This document shows, piece by piece, positions 1-6,179 of a stretch of DNA of 33,664 nt. The translations under genes were made by a program, and so were the position numbers. A model generated the notes under the pieces. It saw only the letters and a list, made by a program, of their open reading frames with translations. It had not been told where the DNA came from and searched no databases. The stretch is from Gammaproteobacteria bacterium (GTDB taxonomy: Bacteria > Pseudomonadota > Gammaproteobacteria > Pseudomonadales > Oceanobacteraceae): positions 1 to 33,664 of the forward strand of contig JABXIK010000032.1 of the NCBI GenBank assembly GCA_013373125.1, read 5' to 3'. Position 1 is the first letter of the stretch. Each line of letters begins with the position of its first letter.

Positions 1-284
1 CGAAATTTTTATCGTTATATTTTCAACTTGATTCCTTGGGTAACAGTTTTTATTTGATAATTTTTAGTATTGGAAAACCGGCTTCTTTCATTTTTGAGTG
101 CAAGATCCAAATGTTGAAGAGCTGGCAGAGAAAATCGTGTTAGCTGGAGGAGAAAAACGCATGGCAGAGCCTTGTTAATTACGCTGGTGAAAAGCGTTAT
201 CGCATGATTTACATGGAAGACCCGTTTGGCAATATCTTAGAAATCTATAGCTATGAATTGATTGATAGCGCTGGCGCTTATTAA
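1..284 (+). pseudogene. Degraded VOC/glyoxalase-family gene remnant (5' end outside window)
   Basis: Fragments in two frames join into a vicinal-oxygen-chelate-like C-terminus. One frame is open from the window start to about 101 and reads GKPASFIFE at 72-98. A second frame (98-178) reads DPNVEELAEKIVLAGGEKRM and hits TAA at 176. The first frame then resumes at 183-284 with AGEKRYRMIYMEDPFGNILEIY and ends in TAA at 282-284. The last part matches the typical VOC C-terminal strand, where D-P-x-G-N-x-x-E contains the metal-ligand Glu. At least two frameshifts, near 98 and 178, are needed to read through. No intact start is visible. The 5' part (1-70) does not look like a VOC protein, so the gene may be more degraded there, or this may be a window-edge sequencing problem. 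Family call moderate; pseudogene state is seen directly. Confidence 0.5.
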
Positions 285-496
285 TTCTAACCTCTTATCC
301 ATGCCATCTTGCTATGCATGGGTCTAAATAGACATTGTGGTAACCCTTGATTCCGTTATTCACTTCCCCCTCGAAATGGATGTCTTTTCTTATTATGAAT
401 ATTAAAAAACCTTCAATATCAATGGGTTAGAATGGTTCCCGCGAGAGGTGTTGTGGAGATGGAAGCAGTCTCTCTACTATCTAATTATGCATAGTG
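285..496. other. Intergenic stretch upstream of the ahpC control region
   Basis: No convincing reading frame with a ribosome binding site is present. A weak stem (CCATGC/GCATGG, about 300-321) just after the glyoxalase remnant could be a relic terminator but has no T-run. The regulatory signals of ahpC begin at 497. Confidence 0.4.
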
Positions 497-533
497 ATAG
501 TTATTTCCTATCCAATCTATTGAAACTATCAAT
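497..533 (+). promoter_or_regulatory. Candidate OxyR tetramer operator of ahpC
   Basis: The stretch reads ATAG-N7-CTAT-N7-ATTG-N7-CAAT. This has the spacing of the classical OxyR motif (four half-contacts separated by 7 bases). The first pair is a perfect ATAG/CTAT; the second is a symmetric variant, ATTG/CAAT. It lies about 90 bases upstream of the ahpC start and overlaps the predicted -35 box, as expected for OxyR activation. Peroxiredoxin ahpC is a standard OxyR target in gammaproteobacteria. Site assignment is inference from pattern and context. Confidence 0.6.
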
Positions 534-549
534 TTCATCTATTTATGCT
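520..549 (+). promoter_or_regulatory. Probable sigma70 promoter of ahpC
   Basis: TTGAAA (520-525) and TATGCT (544-549) are separated by 18 bases. The -35 element lies inside the downstream half of the candidate OxyR site. Transcription would start near 556, giving a leader of about 68 bases before the ATG at 624. Confidence 0.45.
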
Positions 550-623
550 CATCCCCCAGAATGCTCCCCATGGATTCGCAGTGAGAATCCAATTGAGAAA
601 CTAACCATCAATAGGATGACAAC

Positions 624-1181
624 ATGATCAACACTGAAATCAAGCCATTTACAGCGACCGCTTTCAAACAAGGTGAATTCGTTGAAGTTACTGAGAAAGA
701 TGTAAAAGGTAAGTGGGCTGTATTCTTCTTCTACCCAGCTGACTTCACATTCGTTTGTCCAACTGAACTAGGTGACGTTGCAGACAAATACGAAGAGCTA
801 CAAAAACTAGGCGTTGAAGTGTACTCAGTATCCACTGACACTCATTTCACTCACAAAGCATGGCACGATAGCTCTGAAACCATCGGAAAAATCAACTACT
901 ACATGCTTGGCGACCAAAACGGCAGTATCACTAATAACTTCGGTGTAATGCGTGAAGGTCAAGGTCTTGCCGACCGTGCAACGTTCCTAGTTGATCCAGA
1001 TGGCATCATCCAAGCGATGGAAATCACTGCTGAAGGTATTGGCCGTGATGCAGACGATCTAATGCGTAAAGTAAAAGCAGCGCAATACGTTCGTAATAAC
1101 CCAGGTGAAGTTTGCCCTGCTAAATGGAAAGAAGGTGAAGCGACGCTAGCGCCATCTCTAGACCTAGTAGGCAAAATCTAA
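624..1181 (+). CDS. ahpC: Alkyl hydroperoxide reductase subunit C (2-Cys peroxiredoxin)
   Basis: Reduces hydrogen peroxide, organic hydroperoxides and peroxynitrite in the cytoplasm and is re-reduced by AhpF. The 185-residue protein is the usual AhpC length (E. coli 187). The peroxidatic cysteine is Cys45 in FTFVCPTE; the resolving cysteine is Cys164 in the C-terminal motif EVCPAKW. The active-site Pro and Thr precede and follow Cys45 as in the AhpC/Prx1 class. The ATG is preceded by AGGATG at a suitable distance. The gene sits behind a candidate OxyR operator and is followed by its own hairpin terminator. ahpF lies 280 bases downstream, so ahpC can be made in excess of ahpF. Codon use looks strongly optimised (repeated GGT, GAA and CTA), fitting a highly expressed protein. 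Confidence 0.97.
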   Translation: MINTEIKPFTATAFKQGEFVEVTEKDVKGKWAVFFFYPADFTFVCPTELGDVADKYEELQKLGVEVYSVSTDTHFTHKAWHDSSETIGKINYYMLGDQNGSITNNFGVMREGQGLADRATFLVDPDGIIQAMEITAEGIGRDADDLMRKVKAAQYVRNNPGEVCPAKWKEGEATLAPSLDLVGKI

Positions 1182-1216
1182 TTTAAAGTTAACTGCGTTG
1201 ATCATGCGTTGTTAAT

Positions 1217-1260
1217 AAGACCTCGTGTTTGCGTTCACTAGACGCAAGCGGGGCGTCTTT
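1217..1260 (+). terminator. Hairpin terminator after ahpC
   Basis: Inner stem TTGCGT (1229-1234)/ACGCAA (1242-1247) with outer pairing AAGAC (1217-1221)/GTCTT (1255-1259), then a short T-run. The middle of the stem is imperfect. It lies 35 bases past the ahpC stop and probably attenuates read-through to ahpF. Confidence 0.55.
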
Positions 1261-1461
1261 AAGCATGTGAAACAACTTTAAAGCCAGTTATGGGCTGTCA
1301 TTAAGTAGTAGGCAGTCCATATATTTCCGGCAAGTGTAATTTAACTTTCAGGTTTTACCTGAATGACATTTAGCCTCCCAATATAAAAGGGGAGAGAACT
1401 CGTATTTAAAGAATTTAGATTAAGGACCGAGGTCGTTAATCCTCAATAGAAAGGTATCACT

Positions 1462-3051
1462 ATGTTAGACCAAAATATGAAGACCCAATTAAAGGCTTAT
1501 TTAGAGAATTTAAAAACCGAGGTTCAGCTGGTTTTAAGCCTAGATGACAGTGATACAGCACAAAAACTACACGGCCTAGCCACGGACATTACATCTTTAT
1601 CAAACAAGGTTGTGGTAGTGGAAGACAATGCCGCTTCAATGCGTAAACCGATTATGCAAGTGGTTAACCCTGAAAAACAAACCGCCTTAGGTTTTGCCGG
1701 TTTGCCGATGGGACACGAATTTACATCATTGGTGTTGGCTCTGTTGCACAGTGGTGGCCACCCAATGAAATTAGAACCAGAAGTGATTGAGCAAATTGCC
1801 AATCTTGATGGCGAAATGAATTTTGAGATTTTCATTTCTCTCAGCTGCCAAAACTGTCCAGATGTAGTGCAAGCCTTAAACATGATGGCGGCGATTAATC
1901 CGAAAATTAAAACCACCATGATCGATGGTGCTGCGTTCCAAGATGAAGTAACCGAGCGCAATATCATGGCGGTGCCAAGTGTTTACTTGAACGGTGAGCA
2001 TTTCACGTCTGGACGAATTTCATTAACTGAAATTTTAAATAAGGTAGATACGGGCGCCGCGAAGAAAAAAGCGGCTGCATTAAATGAAAAAGCCCCATAC
2101 GAAGTATTGGTGGTAGGTGGTGGCCCAGCCGGCGCATCGGCTGCTATCTATTCTGCGCGTAAAGGGATTCGTACAGGTGTCGTGGCTGAACGATTTGGTG
2201 GACAAGTCATGGATACCATGGCCATTGAAAACTTCATTTCCGTGAAAGAAACCCAAGGCCCTAAACTGGCTATGGCCCTTGAAGAGCACGTGAAAGAATA
2301 TGACGTGGACATCATGAATGAGCAGAAAGCGGCGAACGTGATTCGAGCTGAAAAAACCGATGATGGTTACATTCATGTGGAATTAGAAAGTGGTGCCACG
2401 CTAAAAAGCCGCAGCGTGATTTTATCTACCGGTGCTCGCTGGAGAGAAATGAATGTGCCGGGTGAACAAGAATACCGCAACAAAGGTGTGGCTTACTGCC
2501 CACACTGTGATGGTCCATTGTTTAAAGGTAAAAAAGTGGCGGTTATTGGCGGTGGTAACTCAGGTATTGAAGCGGCCATCGACCTTGCAGGTATTGTTGA
2601 ACATGTAACCGTACTGGAATTTGCCGACACCTTACGTGCAGACCAGGTGTTGGTGAATAAAGCCAACAGCATGAGCAATATTACTATTATCAAACAAGCA
2701 CAAACCACGGAAGTGGTGGGTGATGGTACGCGCGTAACGGCACTTAAATACATTGATCGCACAAGCGGTGATGAAAAGCAGTTAGAACTATCCGGTATTT
2801 TTGTGCAAATTGGCTTGGTACCTAACAGTGAGTTCTTGAAAGACAGTGGTGTGGCTTTATCTGCCCGTGGTGAAATTGAAGTAAGCAGCAAGGGTGAGAC
2901 ATCGGTAGCGGGTATTTTTGCTGCAGGGGATGTGACCACTGTGCCTTATAAGCAAATCATCATCGCTATGGGTGAAGGTTCGAAAGCGAGTTTAGGCGCA
3001 TTTGATTACCTGATTCGCACGCCAGCACCCAACGCTGAAAAGGTAGCCTAA
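1462..3051 (+). CDS. ahpF: Alkyl hydroperoxide reductase subunit F
   Basis: NADH-dependent flavoprotein disulfide reductase that passes electrons to AhpC. The 529 residues match the family (E. coli 521). The N-terminal tandem thioredoxin-fold domain carries the redox pair in SLSCQNCPD (about residues 129-132). The C-terminal thioredoxin reductase-like module has the FAD-binding motif [10 protein letters not shown], the second redox pair in YCPHCDGP, the NAD-binding motif [10 protein letters not shown] and the late FAD motif GIFAAGDVT. The start is ATG preceded by GAAAGG about 8 bases upstream. It is followed by a strong terminator at 3110, so it is probably transcribed alone or by read-through from ahpC. 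No separate OxyR-like site was recognised immediately upstream. Confidence 0.97.
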   Translation: MLDQNMKTQLKAYLENLKTEVQLVLSLDDSDTAQKLHGLATDITSLSNKVVVVEDNAASMRKPIMQVVNPEKQTALGFAGLPMGHEFTSLVLALLHSGGHPMKLEPEVIEQIANLDGEMNFEIFISLSCQNCPDVVQALNMMAAINPKIKTTMIDGAAFQDEVTERNIMAVPSVYLNGEHFTSGRISLTEILNKVDTGAAKKKAAALNEKAPYEVLVVGGGPAGASAAIYSARKGIRTGVVAERFGGQVMDTMAIENFISVKETQGPKLAMALEEHVKEYDVDIMNEQKAANVIRAEKTDDGYIHVELESGATLKSRSVILSTGARWREMNVPGEQEYRNKGVAYCPHCDGPLFKGKKVAVIGGGNSGIEAAIDLAGIVEHVTVLEFADTLRADQVLVNKANSMSNITIIKQAQTTEVVGDGTRVTALKYIDRTSGDEKQLELSGIFVQIGLVPNSEFLKDSGVALSARGEIEVSSKGETSVAGIFAAGDVTTVPYKQIIIAMGEGSKASLGAFDYLIRTPAPNAEKVA

Positions 3052-3109
3052 GCGCTATGAATTGAGTCCCTACAAGTATGGTCGTCTTTTCCATATTTGT
3101 TCTTTTCCC

Positions 3110-3135
3110 CAGTGCCTTCGGGCACTGTTTTTTTT
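3110..3135 (+). terminator. Rho-independent terminator after ahpF
   Basis: CAGTGCC-TTCG-GGCACTG, a perfect 7-bp stem with the very stable TTCG tetraloop, followed at once by eight T residues. Confidence 0.93.
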
Positions 3136-3150
3136 GCTTTTAAAAAATCT

Positions 3151-3237
3151 TGCATATATATGTATATGCATCTAAATTGGTGATGTATAAGGCGATCAAT
3201 ATCGCCTTTTAAATAATTACATGTATATGCATTTAAA
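3151..3237. repeat. Paired TGTATATGCA repeats flanking a perfect hairpin, upstream of the hydrolase gene
   Basis: The 16-mer TGTATATGCATYTAAA occurs at 3161-3176 (Y=C) and 3222-3237 (Y=T), 61 bases apart. The first copy sits in a perfect 20-base interrupted palindrome, TGCATATA-tatg-TATATGCA (3151-3170). Between the copies is the perfect hairpin AAGGCGAT-caat-ATCGCCTT followed by TT (3189-3210). The arrangement lies just upstream of the hydrolase start at 3274. Two copies of a palindromic element at about six helical turns look like a repressor operator pair that could loop; the hairpin could be a second terminator. No regulator gene is adjacent. Confidence 0.45.
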
Positions 3238-3273
3238 ATCCATGTTAATAACCCAGTTGAATAGAGGTGCCCT

Positions 3274-4110
3274 ATGAATGCTTTGACCATGATTCGTTTA
3301 CATAATCGTATTTTGGGCGCCTTTGCGCCGAATTGGGTAGGTAGAAAGATGGCTCGACTCTTTTTAACACCCCGAAGGTTACCGTTAAAGCAGTGGGAAA
3401 TTGATCTTGAGCAAGAGTGTCGCCGTGTGACATTTGCTAAAGACTTAAGTGCAGCGGTATGGGGGCAATCGGATAAAAAAGTGCTGCTGGTACATGGTTG
3501 GGAATCTCGTGCGACCCATATGTCGGCTTTAGTTCAACCTCTAGTGGACAGCGGCTACGAAGTGGTGGCCTTGGATGCACCTAAGCATGGGCAATCTGGC
3601 GGTGCAAAAGCCAACGTCTTAGCATTTGCCGAGGCCATCGTGGCGGCTGATTTAGAGTTGGGGCCCTTTGTTGGCGCCGTGGGACATTCCATGGGCGGGG
3701 CTGCCTTAACTGTGGCTATGGAGTTAGGGGCGTATATTCCTAAGTGCGTGTTGATCTCTTCACCGGCTTCTATCTTGGACGTGTTGCAAGGGTTTGCAGG
3801 TTACATGGGTATGCATGGTCGAGTGCAATCTGCTTTTATTTATCACATTGAATCTGAGGTGGGTGTGCCGGCAAAACAATTGAATATGGGGCGAATATTA
3901 GCGGAGCAAACCACTGAAACTCTGTTGATTCATAGTGATGATGATCGAGAAATCCCGGTCACTTCTGTGAACGTGATTGCACAGCATGTACCCAGTGCGC
4001 AAACTTTAATCACGAAAGAGTTAGGCCATCGTAAGATTATTAAAGATTCCAAAGTGGCCAAACGCATAGAAGCATTTATGCAAGGAGAACACTTATCCCA
4101 AGTGGGATAA
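3274..4110 (+). CDS. Alpha/beta hydrolase family protein
   Basis: A 278-residue alpha/beta-fold hydrolase with all expected elements. The HGWES oxyanion-hole motif is at 74-78. The nucleophile elbow GHSMG has Ser139 as nucleophile. The acid is probably one of Asp222-224 in HSDDDREIP, and His252 in ELGHRKI is the likely base. The cap region between the nucleophile and acid is about 80 residues and includes hydrophobic, Gly/Met-rich stretches. No signal peptide is convincing; the basic N-terminus (residues 20-40, RRLPLKQW) suggests a cytoplasmic or membrane-associated enzyme. The start has AGAGGTG upstream. The substrate cannot be read from the sequence; esterase/lipase-like or dienelactone hydrolase-like activity are options. 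It is monocistronic, and its stop codon lies inside a terminator hairpin. Confidence 0.85.
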   Translation: MNALTMIRLHNRILGAFAPNWVGRKMARLFLTPRRLPLKQWEIDLEQECRRVTFAKDLSAAVWGQSDKKVLLVHGWESRATHMSALVQPLVDSGYEVVALDAPKHGQSGGAKANVLAFAEAIVAADLELGPFVGAVGHSMGGAALTVAMELGAYIPKCVLISSPASILDVLQGFAGYMGMHGRVQSAFIYHIESEVGVPAKQLNMGRILAEQTTETLLIHSDDDREIPVTSVNVIAQHVPSAQTLITKELGHRKIIKDSKVAKRIEAFMQGEHLSQVG

Positions 4111-4113
4111 GTG
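4090..4113. terminator. Hairpin overlapping the hydrolase stop codon
   Basis: CACTTATCCC-aagt-GGGATAAGTG is a perfect 10-bp stem. The hydrolase TAA (4108-4110) lies in its right arm. The T-rich run on the plus strand is delayed (TGGGTTTTGAG). It separates the hydrolase from the convergent RidA-like gene ending at 4126 and may act on both transcripts. Confidence 0.6.
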
Positions 4114-4125
4114 TGGGTTTTGAGT

Positions 4126-4476
4126 TTATTTTTCTGCGGCTATTACAGAAATTTCCACTAATAACTCAGGACGTGCCATGCGTGCTTCTACGCAGGCACG
4201 GGCTGGCGCGTGTCCTTGCGGAACCCAGGCATCCCAAACTTCGTTCATTGGGGCAAAATCTTTCATGTCTCGTACGTAAATTGTGGCGCTTAGCATGTGC
4301 TCCTTACTTGAACCCGCTTGTTCTAAAAGCACTTCTACCTTATCCAGCATGGTTTGAGTTTGTTCGGTGATGTCTTTGTTTGCGTCTGCAGCCACTTGGC
4401 CACATAAATAGATGGTACCGTTGTGTTTAACGATACGACTCATGCGTTGGCCGATTTCTAGGCGTTCAATACTCAT
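4126..4476 (-). CDS. RidA/YjgF family protein (probable enamine/imine deaminase)
   Basis: A 116-residue member of the Rid family, whose archetype hydrolyses reactive 2-aminoacrylate and related imines produced by PLP enzymes. The C-terminal block [20 protein letters not shown] (91-110) matches the family signature. It has the active-site Arg at 93, followed by Cys94, and the conserved Glu at 108. The N-terminal part ([18 protein letters not shown]) matches the first strands. The sequence is closer to the RidA-like YoaB/Rid2-7 groups than to E. coli RidA, because the block reads ARPELLVEI rather than LPKDVLVEI. It is cytoplasmic, probably a trimer. GGAG lies 5 bases before the ATG. Whether it has deaminase activity in vivo is inferred from the conserved Arg. 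Confidence 0.88.
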   Translation of the reverse strand: MSIERLEIGQRMSRIVKHNGTIYLCGQVAADANKDITEQTQTMLDKVEVLLEQAGSSKEHMLSATIYVRDMKDFAPMNEVWDAWVPQGHAPARACVEARMARPELLVEISVIAAEK

Positions 4477-4624
4477 GTTTTCTCCAGCAATGATTGAGTG
4501 ACATAAAGTCTCTATTATAGTGCGCTGGTGCTAGGGGATGGTTTTATCTGAGCTGAAAGTCTTAGGGGAATGTGTGGAATAACGCGGCTTTGAATGAAAA
4601 TAGCCTGCACCGTATAGGGCTTAA

Positions 4625-4652
4625 ACAAAAAAGGGCTCCTAATGAGCCCTTT
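4625..4652 (-). terminator. Rho-independent terminator of the DUF4399 lipoprotein gene
   Basis: Read on the minus strand, a perfect 9-bp stem AAAGGGCTC/GAGCCCTTT with a 5-base loop is followed by TTTTTTGTTT. It begins 15 bases past the stop at 4668. Confidence 0.88.
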
Positions 4653-4667
4653 CTAATGCGCAGTATA

Positions 4668-5174
4668 TTATTCCACTGTGATGGTGATTTTTTCAGAAAT
4701 CACTGGCGTAGCATGGGGCGTGTGAAATTTATCGCCCATGATTAACTGCAAAGTATGTTGGCCAGGTGCCAATTCCAATTCGGTTTCGGTTTGACCCTTA
4801 CCAAAGTGTTTCACTTCGTCACCCATTGGCTTATCTAGGGCAGGAACTTCACCGTCAACGATTAGGTGATGATGACCTGAGTTTTCAGGGCCCATACCCG
4901 CAGGAGAGACTTCCATACCTTCAAGACCGAATACCACTTTTACTGGACTCTTAACGGTTGCACCATCAGCAGGTGATACGATGAACACTTTAGCCATCAT
5001 GTGTTCACCTTCCATCATGTCACCATCCATATGGTCATGCATGTGACCTTCACTATGGTGTTCGCCCATTGCGTGGTCATCCATCGGCTTGTCATGAGGC
5101 ATGTCGTTAGAATCTGAGCAGGCACCTAGTACGAGTAAGCTGACGCCTAAAGAAAGAGAGAGTAGGTGTTTCAT
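4668..5174 (-). CDS. DUF4399 lipoprotein with His/Met/Asp-rich N-terminal segment
   Basis: A 168-residue predicted lipoprotein. A signal peptide ending in the lipobox LGAC puts the lipidated cysteine at Cys19. Residues 25-60 are a low-complexity segment containing 8 His, 9 Met and about 10 Asp/Glu, a composition typical of periplasmic copper/silver or nickel binding segments. Residues 62-168 match DUF4399: VSPADGATVKSPVKV, GHHHLIVDG, HFGKGQTETELEL and PGQHTLQLIMGD with further His residues. The DUF4399 domain has no established activity; a beta-sandwich fold is likely. The gene is alone on its strand, with AAGGAC before the ATG and a strong terminator after the stop. Metal binding is inference from composition. 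Confidence 0.85.
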   Translation of the reverse strand: MKHLLSLSLGVSLLVLGACSDSNDMPHDKPMDDHAMGEHHSEGHMHDHMDGDMMEGEHMMAKVFIVSPADGATVKSPVKVVFGLEGMEVSPAGMGPENSGHHHLIVDGEVPALDKPMGDEVKHFGKGQTETELELAPGQHTLQLIMGDKFHTPHATPVISEKITITVE

Positions 5175-5280
5175 GTGATCGTCCTTATTTGAATGAAGAG
5201 AGCACTGTAACGAAATATGGGCGAAATACCCATAGGTTCGTCACAGTTTAGTGGTTTTAGGACAATTTGCCGTGTAACAA

Positions 5281-5859
5281 TTAACGGCGTTTGTTAACGG
5301 TAGAACCACGGGAATCCAAGCGCGCCATGATGGCAGCCATTTCATCTGCTTGTTCGCGAATCTGCTTAAGCTTGGAGGCTTCGCGTTCGGCTTTCTCTTC
5401 AGCTAAACGCTCCTTAATCAGCTTTTCTTTCTTAGCGCTACCGGTACGACCAGAGGCGATCTTTTCGTTGGTCAATGGCGCGGCCGCGCGTTTAGGCTCA
5501 ATACTGGTGGTGGATAGCGTCTTGCGTTTAGCTGCGCTGGATACACTGGATTTAAGTGGAGCGACCTTCGCGATGCTGGTCTTACCTAGGGTTGTCTTCA
5601 CCCCAGTAAGACTCTTGCCGTTATGAATTTCCATGGCTTCATCGAAAATGTCTTTTAATTCGTCGCGATCGTATGCAACCGCATAATCTTCAACGGTGAA
5701 GTTTTGCACGCCAAAATCCCTAAGATCTTTATAGATCTGCGCTTTGATGCCTAAAGCCATGGCCTCTTGCAGCTGCATAAAGCGCTCGTCACTGCTGTCT
5801 TTACAGGTGCCAACCCAGACGTCGCCCGTGATGTTATTGGTTAGGGTGTATACAAGCAT
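5281..5859 (-). CDS. GIY-YIG-like domain protein with basic coiled-coil tail
   Basis: A 192-residue protein. Residues 1-85 resemble a divergent GIY-YIG nuclease fold: VYTLTN for the GIY strand, WVGTCK (15-20) for YIG, Arg26 at the catalytic Arg position, a RDFGVQNFTVEDYAV block as in small GIY-YIG proteins, and Glu74/Glu77 as candidates for the metal-binding Glu. The first motif lacks the Gly and the second has Trp for Tyr, so catalysis is uncertain. Residues 90-140 are Ser/Thr/Lys-rich and probably disordered. Residues 142-181 form a charged Lys/Glu/Arg/Ala-rich helix, likely a coiled coil, and the C-terminus is basic (NKRR). It may bind nucleic acid. GAGGT precedes the ATG by 4 bases. Family call is by pattern only. 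Confidence 0.55.
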   Translation of the reverse strand: MLVYTLTNNITGDVWVGTCKDSSDERFMQLQEAMALGIKAQIYKDLRDFGVQNFTVEDYAVAYDRDELKDIFDEAMEIHNGKSLTGVKTTLGKTSIAKVAPLKSSVSSAAKRKTLSTTSIEPKRAAAPLTNEKIASGRTGSAKKEKLIKERLAEEKAEREASKLKQIREQADEMAAIMARLDSRGSTVNKRR

Positions 5860-6179
5860 GCTTACCTCTGTACAACAATTTGGCAGGTGATGAGTAATGG
5901 GGAAATTGCCAAAGGTCGCGCATTGTAATGATCAATAATGAAATGTGTAGGCTTGATTTTTAGTTTTTTTCTGCATTGTAAAAAATCCCAAAAATAGCTG
6001 TTTTTTCAGTGGGTTATCTGATTTTGTCAAGGGATCAAAGGTCAAGAATTGTAAAAAATTCAGAGATTTTTCAGCTTGCTCAGCGCATTTTTTCACTGCA
6101 CAAAAAACCTTCAAGTTGCCTGTCGATTGAGAGAACTCGTCTACAGTTATAGTAGGACTGTTTAACCTATGGAAAAAAC
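5860..6179. other. AT-rich divergent intergenic region
   Basis: This 320-base region separates the GIY-YIG-like gene from the sensor kinase gene. It holds two copies of ATTGTAAAAAAT (5975-5986, 6048-6059) and many A/T tracts. A weak promoter for the kinase may be TTGAGA (6127-6132) with TATAGT (6148-6153), but the 15-base spacing is short. No convincing gene is seen. Confidence 0.4.

Noticed and set aside
3048..3290. 80-codon minus-strand frame across the ahpF terminator and hydrolase leader
   Set aside because: It runs through the strong ahpF terminator and the repeat elements and shows no protein-like features.
4113..4370. 85-codon plus-strand frame opposite the RidA-like gene
   Set aside because: Shadow of the conserved minus-strand gene; no start signal.
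5975..6059. Two ATTGTAAAAAAT copies as a regulatory repeat or the start of a repeat array
   Set aside because: Only two copies in a very AT-rich region; chance is likely. No CRISPR-like regular spacing anywhere in the window.
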